NCBI RefSeq assembly: GCF_001659605.2
Contig: NC_035178.2
Coordinates: forward strand, 3,811,734-3,875,733
DNA: 64,000 nt
Reading direction: 5' to 3'
DNA from: Manihot esculenta
Taxonomy: Eukaryota > Streptophyta > Magnoliopsida > Malpighiales > Euphorbiaceae
This document shows, one piece after another, positions 1 through 10,685 of this stretch. Each line of letters starts with the position of its first letter. Positions within the stretch are counted from its first letter, which is position 1. Under the pieces are notes generated by a model. It was not told the DNA's origin, made no database searches, and saw nothing but the letters and a program-made list of their open reading frames with translations. The position numbers were made by a program, and so were the translations under genes.

Positions 1-4
1 ACTA

Positions 5-1324
5 GTGGACAACAAAACTAGACAATTTTGGTTAGAAGCGGACTTGATCATGACAAGAGGGAACAGAATCTATGTTCCCAAAGCAGGGGGACTTAGAAGT
101 TTGTTATTAAAGGAATGTCATGACACTAGGTGGGCTGGCCATTCAGGGTGGCAGCGTACTTTAGCATTTCTGAAGCAAGGATACTTTTGGCCAAAAATGG
201 CAAATGACGTCCAAGAGTATACAAATACTTGTTTGGTTTGTCAATAGGATAAGGCGGACAGACAGAAACCAGCAGGGTTGTTACAGCCATTACTAATGCC
301 GAGTAGGCCATTGGAAAGTGTTTTCATTGACTTTATCGATGGACTCCCACGAGTGGGGGAAGTTGATCACATTTTGGTGGTTGTCGACAGGTTTTCCAAA
401 TATGCCACGTTCGTGCCGGTGTCAAAATATTATTCGGCAGAGGAGACTGCTAAAGTATTTTTCAAGCATGTTGTAAAATACTGGAGAATCCCAAATAGCA
501 TAGTTAGTGACCGTGATGCAAGATTTACAGGGTCATTTTGATCGGAGTTGTTCAAGCTGTTGGGCACCAACCTGGCGATGTCCTCAAGTTACCATCCTCA
601 AACGGAGAGAGTTAATAGAATGTTGGAGGAGTACCTGTGATACTTTGTTAGTGCCAGCCAGAAGAATTGGGTTTCCCTCCTTGATGTTGCTTAATTTTGT
701 TTTAATTCTTTACAGAGCTCTACTACTAACAAAAGTCCTTTTGAGATTGTGACAGGTCAACAACCGTTGGCACCTTATAATGTAGATGGGCCTTATTCAG
801 ATCGCAATCCGAAAGCATTTCAATTCAGCAAGGAGTGGAGACAAAATATGGAGCTTGCCCGCGCTCAGTTGGAGAAAGCTAAGAGTCATATGAAGAAATG
901 GGCATATGAGAACCGGCGCCCGCAAGAGTTCACAGTCGGTGACTTAGTGATGGTGAAGCTATTGCCAGAGCAACTAAGATTCCTCCGCAACCGTGACAAA
1001 AGATTAGTCCGAAAGTATGAAGGACCAGTACCAGTAGTTGCCAAGATTGGACCAGCTGCTTACAGGATCGAACCTCCGAAGTGGATGACAGTCCACCCAG
1101 TATTTCACGTCAGCAAATTGAAGCCATATTATGCCGATGAGTCAAATGCAAACCGTAACACAACATCACGACCAGCAGTAACCCGCGCACCACCTGTCAA
1201 TCAAGGAGCTGAAGAAATATTAGCGGAACGAATCGTCAAGTCCACCAGGCGTCCACCACACAAAGAGTACCTTGTCAAGTGGAACGGCCTTGGTGTTAAA
1301 GAAACCAGTTGGGAGAAGGAGTAA
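5..1324 (+). pseudogene. Ty3/gypsy chromovirus integrase and chromodomain, decayed
   Basis: This is the 3' part of a retrotransposon pol gene. Integrase inserts element cDNA into the host genome, and the terminal chromodomain directs where. The sequence shows an HHCC zinc-binding region (H and H near 120-145, CLVC near 232), the catalytic-core segments DFIDGLP and VSDRDARFT, the GPY/F-like region KYEGPVPVVAKIGPAAYRIE, the HPVFHVSKLK motif and a chromodomain (EYLVKWNGL, ETSWEKE) at the end. The whole stretch stays in one frame but is broken by in-frame stops at 245, 539, 638 and 692. The segment before the catalytic Glu is shortened (YHPQTERVNR lacks four usual residues). It is followed by a polypurine tract and LTR. 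The 5' part lies outside the window. The chromovirus class is well supported by the chromodomain; the exact lineage is not resolved. Confidence 0.88.
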
Positions 1325-1395
1325 AGTCTACAGGCATATGCACACAGGATAGTGGACTTCATTAACGCTCAGTCGACGAGGACGTCGACCATTTA

Positions 1396-1405
1396 AGTGG
1401 GGGAG
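1396..1405 (+). other. Polypurine tract of the chromovirus
   Basis: The purine run AGTGGGGGAG sits directly before the TGTCA start of the LTR, where plus-strand DNA synthesis is primed in LTR retrotransposons. Its position fixes the LTR boundary. Confidence 0.7.
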
Positions 1406-2046
1406 TGTCAGGGTCATAGAGTTTCAGGAACCAAAACTGTAATTTTTCAATATTGGAATTCTTAGAAAACAATATTTGGATAAATTACAGGAAATTAGTA
1501 GGAAGAAAAAGGTCGTGTCAATTTCTTGTAATTCCTTTTTATTTATTTATAAAAAGGGGTGTCACCTCAGACATATTGATGTCTCCTCCCACCATAGTTC
1601 TACTTGTTTTTAAGGCTCTTTAGGGGGGAGCGACTAGTTAGCCACCAGCAAGGACTGGGCCCGACTGGCCACTGTAGGCTTGTTGAGTCCCTGGATTGTG
1701 CCTTCTCTTCTTGCAACGTTCCTCCTATCTGCAAGTTGGGAATGGATCGTTGACATGACTGTGTAATGACTATTTTGCCCCTGGAGTAAAATAAGTAGCT
1801 CATTCAATAAATTTCTGTGCTTGGTTGCTTGTTGATGTGCTTGTGTTGCTATAATTATCCGATCATGATATTTTCATATGATAACTGTGGTATTTCCCGT
1901 TTTTACGAGAATGGGGCAGGAGGTCCTAACCTTTACGTTCCTTTGTCCAGGTGAACGCGTAGAGAGCTTGGCTGACTTGGCTTAAAAAGAGTTCAAACCA
2001 AGTGCCACACGGTTCCAGACCAGTGTCAAAATTTAAAACCGTGACA
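1406..2046 (+). mobile_element. 3' LTR of the chromodomain gypsy element
   Basis: This 641-bp sequence starts TGTCAGGG and ends CCGTGACA, giving the short inverted ends TGTCA/TGACA typical of LTRs. It follows the polypurine tract. It contains a TATA-like AT-rich segment (about 1540-1556, TTTATTTATTTATAAAAAGG) followed by a pyrimidine-rich leader. The 5' LTR is off the left edge, so LTR divergence cannot be judged. The element ends 277 bp from the stop codon of the neighbouring P450, close to or within its 3' UTR. Confidence 0.8.
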
Positions 2047-2322
2047 CTTAACACTTACATCACTGAAATCTCTAGGACCCTAAGCCAAATAGACCTGCAA
2101 GATTTCGGGGTTGGTCATGGAAGAAGCTTATTCCTTGTCAGCAAACAAGTAGATATTTTGATAGATACATGTGATTAAACAGAATGAAAATTTGCAAGCG
2201 TTCATAGTTTCACTCAGCAAGCACCATCCAAAGTAATAGTAGAAACAGTGGATTCTTCATATGAATCAGTATGCTATCACTGTCACAAAATAAACAGGGA
2301 GGCAAATTCAAGTCCACAGGGA

Positions 2323-4259
2323 CTAAATTTGGGAGATAAGTTCAACCGACTCTTGGCGTGGACTGCACAATGCTACCAAAGGCTTAGCCCTGGATAGAGA
2401 GAGTCCAAAACTTTGGCTCATGTCAACTTTCTCCAACCCATCCTTTTCCCATTCAAAGCACTGAATAAGCAAACCCAGTGCTAATGAAACCATACGTATG
2501 CCCATGGCAGCACCGGGACATGCTCTCCTCCCAACACCAAAAGGAATAAACTTGTAGCCATGTTGTTCCCCTAAATCGCCTTCAAATCTTTCTGGCTTAA
2601 ACTCATTGGGATCTTCCCAATTTTTGGGATCCCTATGCATGGCCAAGACATTCACCAACAGCATTGTGTCCTTTGGTATCTCAAATCCTCCGACTGTGCA
2701 ATTTTCAGATGACAAATGAGGCAACATAAGGGGTGCTGCAGGATATAATCGAAGTGTCTCGTTTATGACACACCTGAGGTAGGGAAGCTTGACAAGATCC
2801 AAATCATTCAGCAAATTCCCATGTCCAACATGGTGGTCAATCTCAGCTTTCAATTTCTGTAATGCTTCTGGATTATTCAGTAGGAGTGACATTGCCCATT
2901 CCAATGTGACCGCTGATGTTTCTGCTCCGGCAATCAACATTATCTGAACCATATCAATTGGTTTAGAATGTTAGAGCTAAGACCTTGATTAACAGTCCTA
3001 CTATTTTCACAAATACACATGCTTGAATTCAGAAGCTCTTTGAGACCAAAATTGTAATTTTAAAAAAGATATGCTAATTCATGCACAAGTATGACATAAT
3101 TCTTCACTGGTTTAACAGAACAAATACTTGCTTAAACAACTTTTTTATAATTAGTTTCAAAAATCATCTTTTTTTTCCTGAAAACCAGTTTTGGCCATGA
3201 AACCATAATCCCAAACAGGCAATTCTAGCTTTCTTGAATCAATAACAAAAGAATGCATATTTAATTGATGAGATATGGTAAGACTATTCTTCGGATCAAG
3301 TGTAATAATGCAAAGCCTAAAGATGCTAAAACAGCAAGTGGGGAGGGTATGTTATTACTTACCACCATAGTACTTTTGATAACTTCGTCTGTGTAAAATT
3401 CAGGTTCTAATTCTTGCAGGGAGAGCAGAGTTTCAACCACCCATCTTTTCTCTTTCTCATCTGATGTTTTGGAATTGATTCTCTTCAATTTAAGTTCATC
3501 TAACAAATTTTGCAAAAATTCATTTCTCACGTCATTCAATTTTATCATGCTCTTCTCTATCCCTTTGAAACCAATCACCCTTAAGACTGGGATAAAATCA
3601 CAGATGTTCAAGGAGATGCTTGGAAAGAAAATCTCCTTGAATTCTTGAAATAATTGCTTCTCCAACTCTGAACCCTCACCCTCCACTTCCACACAGCGTT
3701 TTCCAACAGTCATTCTCATCATGACATTGCAGGTTAGAAGAGAAAACAGAAACTTCAAATTCACCTGTTTCTTGGCACCAGCTGAGATCTTAAACAGTCG
3801 GCAGAGCAGGATACGAACTTCCTCCTCACGGATGGCACAAGTTTTCTGGAGGCTCTTCGAAGAGAATATTTCAACAACGGAAAGACGACGTAGGATCCGC
3901 CAAAAATCACCATAAGGTGCCCAAACAAAGGAAGAATAGTTGTAAGTGAAATGATCCCCGGCCATGGAACGGGGTCGGTTTGCAAATATTATATCATTCC
4001 TGGTTAAGCACTCTTCAACTGCAGATGGTGAAGAAACTACAAGAACAGACCTGGAACCAAATTTTAGGGATAGAACTGGACCGTACTGTGAAAGGAGAGT
4101 CTCCAGTGCCAGGGGAAGCGGCTTCCGGATGAGGTGGAGGTGGCCGAGAACTGGAAGAGCACGTGGACTAGGAGGTAAATTTTGCTTCTGACGGAACAAG
4201 ACTCTTTTAAGCAAGAAGATGAAGAGCAAGAGAGCAAGGTAATAGTGTATGCTTTCCAT
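2323..4259 (-). CDS. CYP81: Cytochrome P450, CYP81-like
   Basis: Probable membrane-anchored ER mono-oxygenase that oxidises a small secondary metabolite using NADPH via P450 reductase. Exon 1 is 4259-3363 and exon 2 is 2943-2323, joined in phase 0 (GTAAGT donor, TTCAG acceptor), giving 505 residues, normal for the family. It has an N-terminal hydrophobic anchor (residues about 4-18), the proline-rich hinge NLPPSPRALPVLGHL, the I-helix AGAETSA, the K-helix ETLR, the PERF motif and the heme loop FIPFGVGRRACPG with the Cys ligand. The single intron position and the overall sequence fit CYP81. Members hydroxylate flavonoids, lignans or indole compounds, so the substrate cannot be told. All key residues are present. 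It resembles the P450 at 38968-43508. Confidence 0.9.
2944..3362 (-). other. Single intron of the CYP81-like gene
   Basis: A 419-bp intron with canonical GTAAGT donor and TTCAG acceptor. It separates the membrane and substrate-recognition half from the I-helix and heme half, the usual place for the single intron in CYP81 genes. Reading through it runs into stops. Confidence 0.88.
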
Positions 4260-5590
4260 TGAAAAGCAGAAAAGGGGGGAGATTCAGAGAGGATAGGTAA
4301 GTGCATCCAAATCAAATCCAACTCTCCAAGACTTTTTGCCCTAAGCTATGATTTTTTTTTTTTGTTTTGCTTTTTTTACCATGTCTAATCTACGAGTTGA
4401 AGATGTCAGAAAAATCAAAGAATCATTAATGGATAATAGAAGGACCAAAAAATCATGTTTTTGAAAAAAAAAAATTATAGTTCCCATGCTCGAAAAAAGA
4501 AATCATACCCATGGCCATAGGTCCCAGTGAGATCCATTAGAACATCACTGTAGCGGCATCATTGTTAGTATTTATATATTTACACTTATGAAAAAAACAA
4601 GAAAAAAATTATTTTTTATATAATTTTAAAAATAATTTTATTAGTTAATTTATACACATTAAAATTTCGTTTATTTATATTTAAAAATATTTTTTCTAAA
4701 ATAACTTATTTTTCATTAAATAATGGTACTCTTAATAACAATTAACTAACTAGATAAAAACATAAAACTCATTGATCATGATATAACTCTAAATCTAAAT
4801 CTTGGCCTTTTTTTCCTAAAATAAAAGGTAAAATTAGATCAAAACATAATAACTAGTTTCTTCAAAATAATAAAAAATTAATAATTTTCATATTTAACAT
4901 ATCCAAATCTTCTATCCATGTAGTCTTTCATTTTTCTTTTCAATTTGCATACTTCTGCTTTTACTTTATTTGTTTATTAAATTAGTTATTTAAAAAAATT
5001 ATTTATTTTTTAATTTATAAAATTTTTATTGAAAAAAATAAATTATATATAAATTATTTATTTAAGTTTTCAAAGTTACACTTACCTAAATTTATTAGAT
5101 ATAATTATTTATTACTAACGATTTATTATACGTATTACATATAAATTAATATTAAATTTAACTAAATTTAATAAATTCTATGTATTTTAAATTATATATA
5201 ATAAACCTAAATTGTATATATTTTATGTATTTTAATTTATAGAATATTAATATTAATATTATTGAGTTTTAAAAATTTTGAACTCATACCATTTTTTGAA
5301 ACAGGAGCTAAACCATAACTGTTTGAAACAATGACCCTAAAATCGTGTCCAATTGCAACTGGTTTGAACCGTAAAGCTTGACAAACTGTCAATTTCAGCG
5401 AGAAAATTGGCCACGATTTGGTTCTAACTATGAACTGGACTAGTCAAACTCATGACAACTATGATCAAACGATTCTAGTTTTCATACCAAACCATTTATT
5501 ATGAGATTAATTATGGGCCTTGCTTGAAACATGATTGAAACCGGTTCAAAATGGCTTATTTGAGCCGCCGAAATTGAACCAAAGCTGATG
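4260..5590. other. AT-rich intergenic DNA
   Basis: About 1.3 kb upstream of the minus-strand P450. It is strongly AT-rich, with short direct repeats and a segment (about 5300-5590) of AACC/GGTT-containing sequence resembling decayed MITE ends. I see no gene. The P450 promoter should lie in the first few hundred bases. Confidence 0.6.
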
Positions 5591-5593
5591 TAA

Positions 5594-5770
5594 TAATTTT
5601 TTTTTTTTTTAACCATGCAAATGCTTTGCATTGAAAGGTCTCATATCCCACAAATGAAACAGCTCATAATCTTAAAAAGGCCTACAACAGCAGTTTAACG
5701 ACGCCTCACACAACACCGCTCGCCTCGATCGACTGGGTTCGGACATCAACCAACATCAACATATTGAGCA
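5594..5770 (-). mobile_element. 3' tail of a 5'-truncated LINE-like retroposon
   Basis: Read on the minus strand, this segment ends in a poly-A run (poly-T at about 5597-5610 on the plus strand) preceded by GAGACCTTTCAATGCAAAGC, a phrase I associate with plant non-LTR retroelement 3' ends. It is more GC-rich than its AT-rich surroundings. No coding domain is visible, consistent with 5' truncation. No target duplication was found. Confidence 0.4.
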
Positions 5771-7466
5771 TGCCTCCCATACAGATTTTTTAGATTGAAA
5801 AAACAAAAACAAAATACACAATTTTTTATTGCATATAAAGAAAATAAAAATAATAAAATCATAAAAACATCAGTGTAGTAAAATTCAATCAATAACTTTT
5901 TAATCACCATAGCGAATATTACATAATAAAGGACTCGAATTAAAAGTGATTGTTAATCGAGAAAGCTATCACCATCGCTCAACAGATGAAAAATCGATCT
6001 ATGATATTCTCAATCTTATATAATTTCAGAGCCACTGTAATAGAGTCAACTTAACTCTAATGCCAAAGAAATCATCAAATATATTTCAGAACCACCAATC
6101 ATAAAACTATTCTTAAAATTTTAATTAAAAAAAACCATCAAAATGTACTAGAAACAAAGTAAATAAAACACAAAAAACATTTAAAAAAATGAATAAAAAC
6201 ATTAAATCGACTATCAAATGCACTCGCACTAAAGCCACGATAAAGGCCGAGAAGTCCGATGGCTGAAATAACGACAACCACTAAGATATTGTGTTCTTCT
6301 CTCTTCGATTTTCTCTATCTCTTCTCTACAATTTTTTTCTCTTTTAATAATTACATTGGTTCTCTTTATGTTTTTATTTAAAAATACAAATTAAATTATA
6401 TATTATGAGCCAAATTATGTATTATAATGTATATAAAATTTCAAAATAGAGCTAAACAGAGTTAAAATCAAAACCGCTTTGAAACTTAACCATTTGGAAT
6501 CGGAAGCATTTGAACTGTAAAGCATATAGAAGGCGATTCCGCCGCACCACTGGATCGAAACTGACCCATGAGTAGGACTAACTTCACTAATAGAAGAAAC
6601 AAGATGATGGATCCATAAGCACAGGCATGTATTTTATTTAGCATTCTAATGAAATTTCCTAAATATGGTAAATGAAAGCCACGGATGCAATTCGCAATTT
6701 TTACTTAAACCCGTCTACAATCATATATTTGTGAAGGCAAGTCTTTTTCCCGGGCGCAGAAGCTCGTTAAAGTTAGGAATCTTGCAAGTGTGCCCAGACA
6801 AAACTAGCCTGTCCATGCTCTGAACCCGACACAGCAGAATCGACCAAATAAGCTTTAGAGCAGCTACACCGAACAACAAAACATCGAGGATATCCAAAGT
6901 TCCTGCAAAATAATATGCGACAAATTGTAGATTCTCTGCTACTGCCGAATCCTTTGATTGTGTTGTATGGATTTTAAATCCTTTTAAAATTTTCTTTTGG
7001 GTAAAATTCGGAAACTGAAGACTTAACAATGAAGAAAAGATGGAGATGGAAGAGAAGAGATCATTAATGGAAGCACTGGAAAGGGAATTACCCAACTGAG
7101 GTTCACCATCAAAATTTGCAATAAAGAAAAAAGTTTTTGAATTGATTAATTCTTATATTAATTAATACATACAATTGGTGTAAAGAAGTATGTGGGCCAT
7201 TAAAAAGGAAAGAACTTGTAAAGAAAACATGAATGCATAATTTGCGCAGGTTGAAAATTTGCAAACTTACAAGACAGCAACCATCACTATCATTGACAAA
7301 AAGAAGACAAAGTGGAGCAGCCTACGCTATTTGGTGATCAAAGTCTTCTTTTCACACATTCTATAGCTCTGCCATTGTTCTTCATTTTCCAGAACTATCA
7401 ACCAAATTAATCTTCACGTTACTAGTTTCTCGTCTATATATATAGAGAACAATAAAACTTAGCTGA
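5771..7466. other. Intergenic DNA without a recognised gene
   Basis: AT-rich sequence between the retroposon tail and the CLE gene. A 124-codon minus-strand ORF (7095-6721) starts with MGNSLSSASIND, but I recognise no domain in it, its composition is like the surrounding DNA, and I do not call it a gene. Confidence 0.45.
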
Positions 7467-7718
7467 TCAGCGGTTGTGGAGAGGATCAGAGGCGTTTGGA
7501 ACTTTTCTTTTGCTTGAAAAGAAGACATCAAATGAATGCCTTAAGCGTTGACGTTGCTGCTTCTCTTGCCTTATTGGTTGCTGATTGTCTGTGTTGTTAA
7601 AAACCAAAGTCTCTTCCTTCTGTCCCGAGACTACTAACAGCGAAACAAGAATCACAACTATTAGCTTCTGCAACATACCAACTTGCGGCCGGGACCGTTG
7701 AAAGTGCATTTTCATCAC
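7467..7718 (-). CDS. CLE: CLE-family secreted signalling peptide precursor
   Basis: This encodes an 83-residue precursor that would be cleaved to a 12-13 residue extracellular peptide acting on leucine-rich-repeat receptor kinases in meristem or vascular signalling. What is seen: a hydrophobic signal peptide after a second Met (MLQKLIVVILVSLLVVSG), a polar variable region, and at the extreme C-terminus the CLE motif RKVPNASDPLHNR, preceded by FFSSK. It ends right after the motif, as in CLE25/CLE26-like members (RKVPxGPDPIHNR from family knowledge). The start may be the first Met (7718) or Met15 (7676); the signal peptide directly follows Met15, which makes the later start plausible. The normally conserved Gly6-Pro7 is Ala-Ser here. 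It is a single exon. The receptor and tissue cannot be inferred. Confidence 0.85.
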   Translation of the reverse strand: MMKMHFQRSRPQVGMLQKLIVVILVSLLVVSGQKEETLVFNNTDNQQPIRQEKQQRQRLRHSFDVFFSSKRKVPNASDPLHNR

Positions 7719-10685
7719 TTGGCTACAAATGTTTAGAGAGATTCAACTGTTCCAAACAGGAGGAGAAAAGCAAAATACAAAGGGACCAGGAGAAAGAAGA
7801 AAGAAAGCAAAATAGCTTTGTTTGGGGAAGGGAAGAGAAGAAAAAAGGGGATGTTGTGTGACATTGAGCACACCCTGCAAACAAGGGACAACTGCACTAC
7901 TCACGAAGGAGCTTTTTGTTTTTTGTTTACAATATTTTCACGAGGAACTTTTCCTTCTAATTTTTGCTTTTTTTATTCTGCCCTCCAATCCCCTAAATTA
8001 ATGCCAACACTTAGGTATTTTTTATAACAATATATAGACGTTGGCTTTATCAGCTTTGGAAGATGGTCAATTTACTCTATTAGCAGGTGTGGCTTTTTTT
8101 CAATTGAAAAATCGAAAAACACACATTTAATATATTTTTTAATTTAATTAAATTGCTACCGCTTTGCTCCTATAAAAAATCCCTTCATTTCTTAAATTTA
8201 ATCACAAGCTATAATTAATAAAAACTTATTTAAGCTAAAAATTAACAATAATTGAAAAAGAAAAGCGTAGAAGAATTAGTTTTTTTTTTTTCATTATTTG
8301 GCATTAATTTTATATATAATATTGACACAGTTGAAAAACTTTCCTATCAATAAAATCAGTCTATTGTACAGGTTGTGCAAATATTAAAATTTTTTATATT
8401 ATTATTATATAATATTATTTTATAAAATAATATTTATTTTTATATAAATTTTTTATTAAAAACAAAATATTTTTTTTAAATTTTAAATTCAATTATAATA
8501 AAAAATTAAATATTTCAATATTTATTATCCTATAATATTAATATATAATAATTTTATTAAAAAATTATATTTTTAAAAAAAATAAATTTTATTAAATTTC
8601 ACCGGCAATAGTTTATAATAATAGTAATAGTGAGAAAGAATTTTTCATTTTATTACAATACTCTATATTAATCGTATTAGGCTAATATTATTTTATAATA
8701 ATATAATTATAATATAAATATATTTTACTGTTTAAAAATAATAGAATGATATTTCTAAAACATTTAAATAATTTATTGTTTAATTTCAATTTAATCAAGA
8801 GAATTGAATTGACAATTGAGAATAGTACAACCATATATTATATGCTAAAAAAGCAATAATAATAAAAAATTTAAAATATAAATTATTTGAAAATGGAGGA
8901 GAGAGAATTTTGTAAAAAAATATATAAAATAGAGATTATAGTAATGGGTATTATATAAAATGTATAATCAATAATTTTATTAAAATTATCATCACCAATA
9001 TAATAAATTATAATAATTTAAATTTAATAACTTAGTTGTTTAATATTTGTAATAATTAATTTAAATATTTTAATAAATTTAAATATTTTACTTAATATAA
9101 ATACATAAATTTAAAAATATCACTTATTAATTTTTTTATAGTCTATTTATCAATTTGGATTAAATGGAAACCAGAGGATTGCACAACCCTACAATTTATA
9201 GCTGCTTGGTGTAGAGGCAGAACATGTACTGGTTTGCACCTTAAAAAGAGAGAAATCAGAAATGGTGAGGTACTATCTTATTCTTTCTCTTCGACTTTCA
9301 ATGACCTTTTTCTTCTTCATGCACAGCAAGGGGCTAGTGTGCCTTTATATATAAATTTTTTAAGGATAAGGATATGTGGGTTTAATAATCTTTGCTTAAA
9401 GTAGACGCTTTCAGTTTCAGTTGGTTGCTTCCCATCAAAATAAATAAATAAAAGCTGAAAATAACAAAAAGGGAATTGAGTGGTCAAATCATTAGTAAAC
9501 AAGCCAACCCATCCAGTGACCATTGTGTATATGGCATTCTTATACAGAAGAAGAAATTCTTTGTTTCCTTCTGCTGCCGTGACGACTACTTAGATTCACT
9601 TGTAGCCTAATGTGATTCTGAGCTACGGCTACTCACTAGTACTACAGATCACCACTTACACCTTTAATCTGTTCAATGGACTTCCTGATATTGGTTGTAA
9701 GCATTTTTCATATCCATCCTGAAAATTGGTAATATTAAAAAAAAAACGATGTAGAATGGATAGATCTTGAAATTTAACCATGGGCTTGTTTTTTTTAAGA
9801 AAAGATGTAGCGAGTGAAATTTATCCTACTTATTATCTTGGTCAGTCTCCATGGATGAAATTAACCCGATGCCCTAATGTTCCATTACCAGTATCCAGTG
9901 GCACTATTGGATGTTTCGAGGGTTTGAGAAGGCACTGCCTATACTTGGGCCCTAGCCATCAATAATACATTATCTTGGTTCATGGCCCGTAGTGCTTCTA
10001 ACTTGATTTTGGGCTCAATACTCAAGTATCAAGAGCAGAGCTGTCCTTCACCCTTTTGCTGAGATATTAAAGTTTTTATCCAGAAAATGATTATGTCTAG
10101 TCAGGTAAAAAAGTAGTTGCGCTTGAGTAAAGCAGTTCCGATTACTTATATAAGACTCTTAAGCACTCAGTTTTGCCCTCCCATCATGAATTCCCAAACC
10201 ACAAAATGTAGAATTAGTAAATGGTTATCACAAGTTGAGAATCCATTTAAACTAATTTAGATGGATGATAATTGAGTTTCTGATTTACCTGACAAATGAA
10301 CAGGCAAGGCTAATATCATTTCGAAGAACCAAGGGTTTTATACCATTTGCATACTTTTAACAAGGGGAGGGGGGGGGGGGGGGGGGGGAACCATATCATC
10401 AAAACAGTTAAGAATATTTACCATATTTTCCTAGGAAATTCAAATTCCTATCAACAAAAAGAGATGCCTAGAGCACAGTTAGCAGTTTATTGTGTTAGTA
10501 AATGACATTCATGGTGACTATTAAATCCCAAAGCATCAGATTCACAAGCACCAGCAAGGACGAACCCGCAGCAGATGATGGCAAAAACTTGTTCAACCCC
10601 CCCTTCATCAATCAAAATCTTGCTGGTGTTTCTGAAATGCTATGTTTCTGGTGCTGGGATTCCTCTCCCAGAGGCCTTCAAACAT
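7719..10685. other. AT-rich intergenic DNA with a poly-G tract
   Basis: About 3 kb between the CLE promoter and the 3' end of the cyclin gene. Most of 8050-9150 is extremely AT-rich with many short homopolymers. No ORF resembles a known protein. A G-run lies at 10364-10388 (see separate entry). Confidence 0.6.
10364..10388 (+). repeat. Poly-G tract
   Basis: Twenty-four of 25 bases are G (GGGGA followed by 20 G). It lies about 300 bp downstream of the cyclin stop codon and would read as poly-C in the cyclin transcript if the 3' UTR extends that far. The length in an assembly is unreliable for such a homopolymer. Confidence 0.85.

Noticed and set aside
6721..7095. 124-codon minus-strand ORF beginning MGNSLSSASIND
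   Set aside because: No recognisable domain, membrane topology or conserved motif, and no plausible partner exons. Composition is like the surrounding non-coding DNA.
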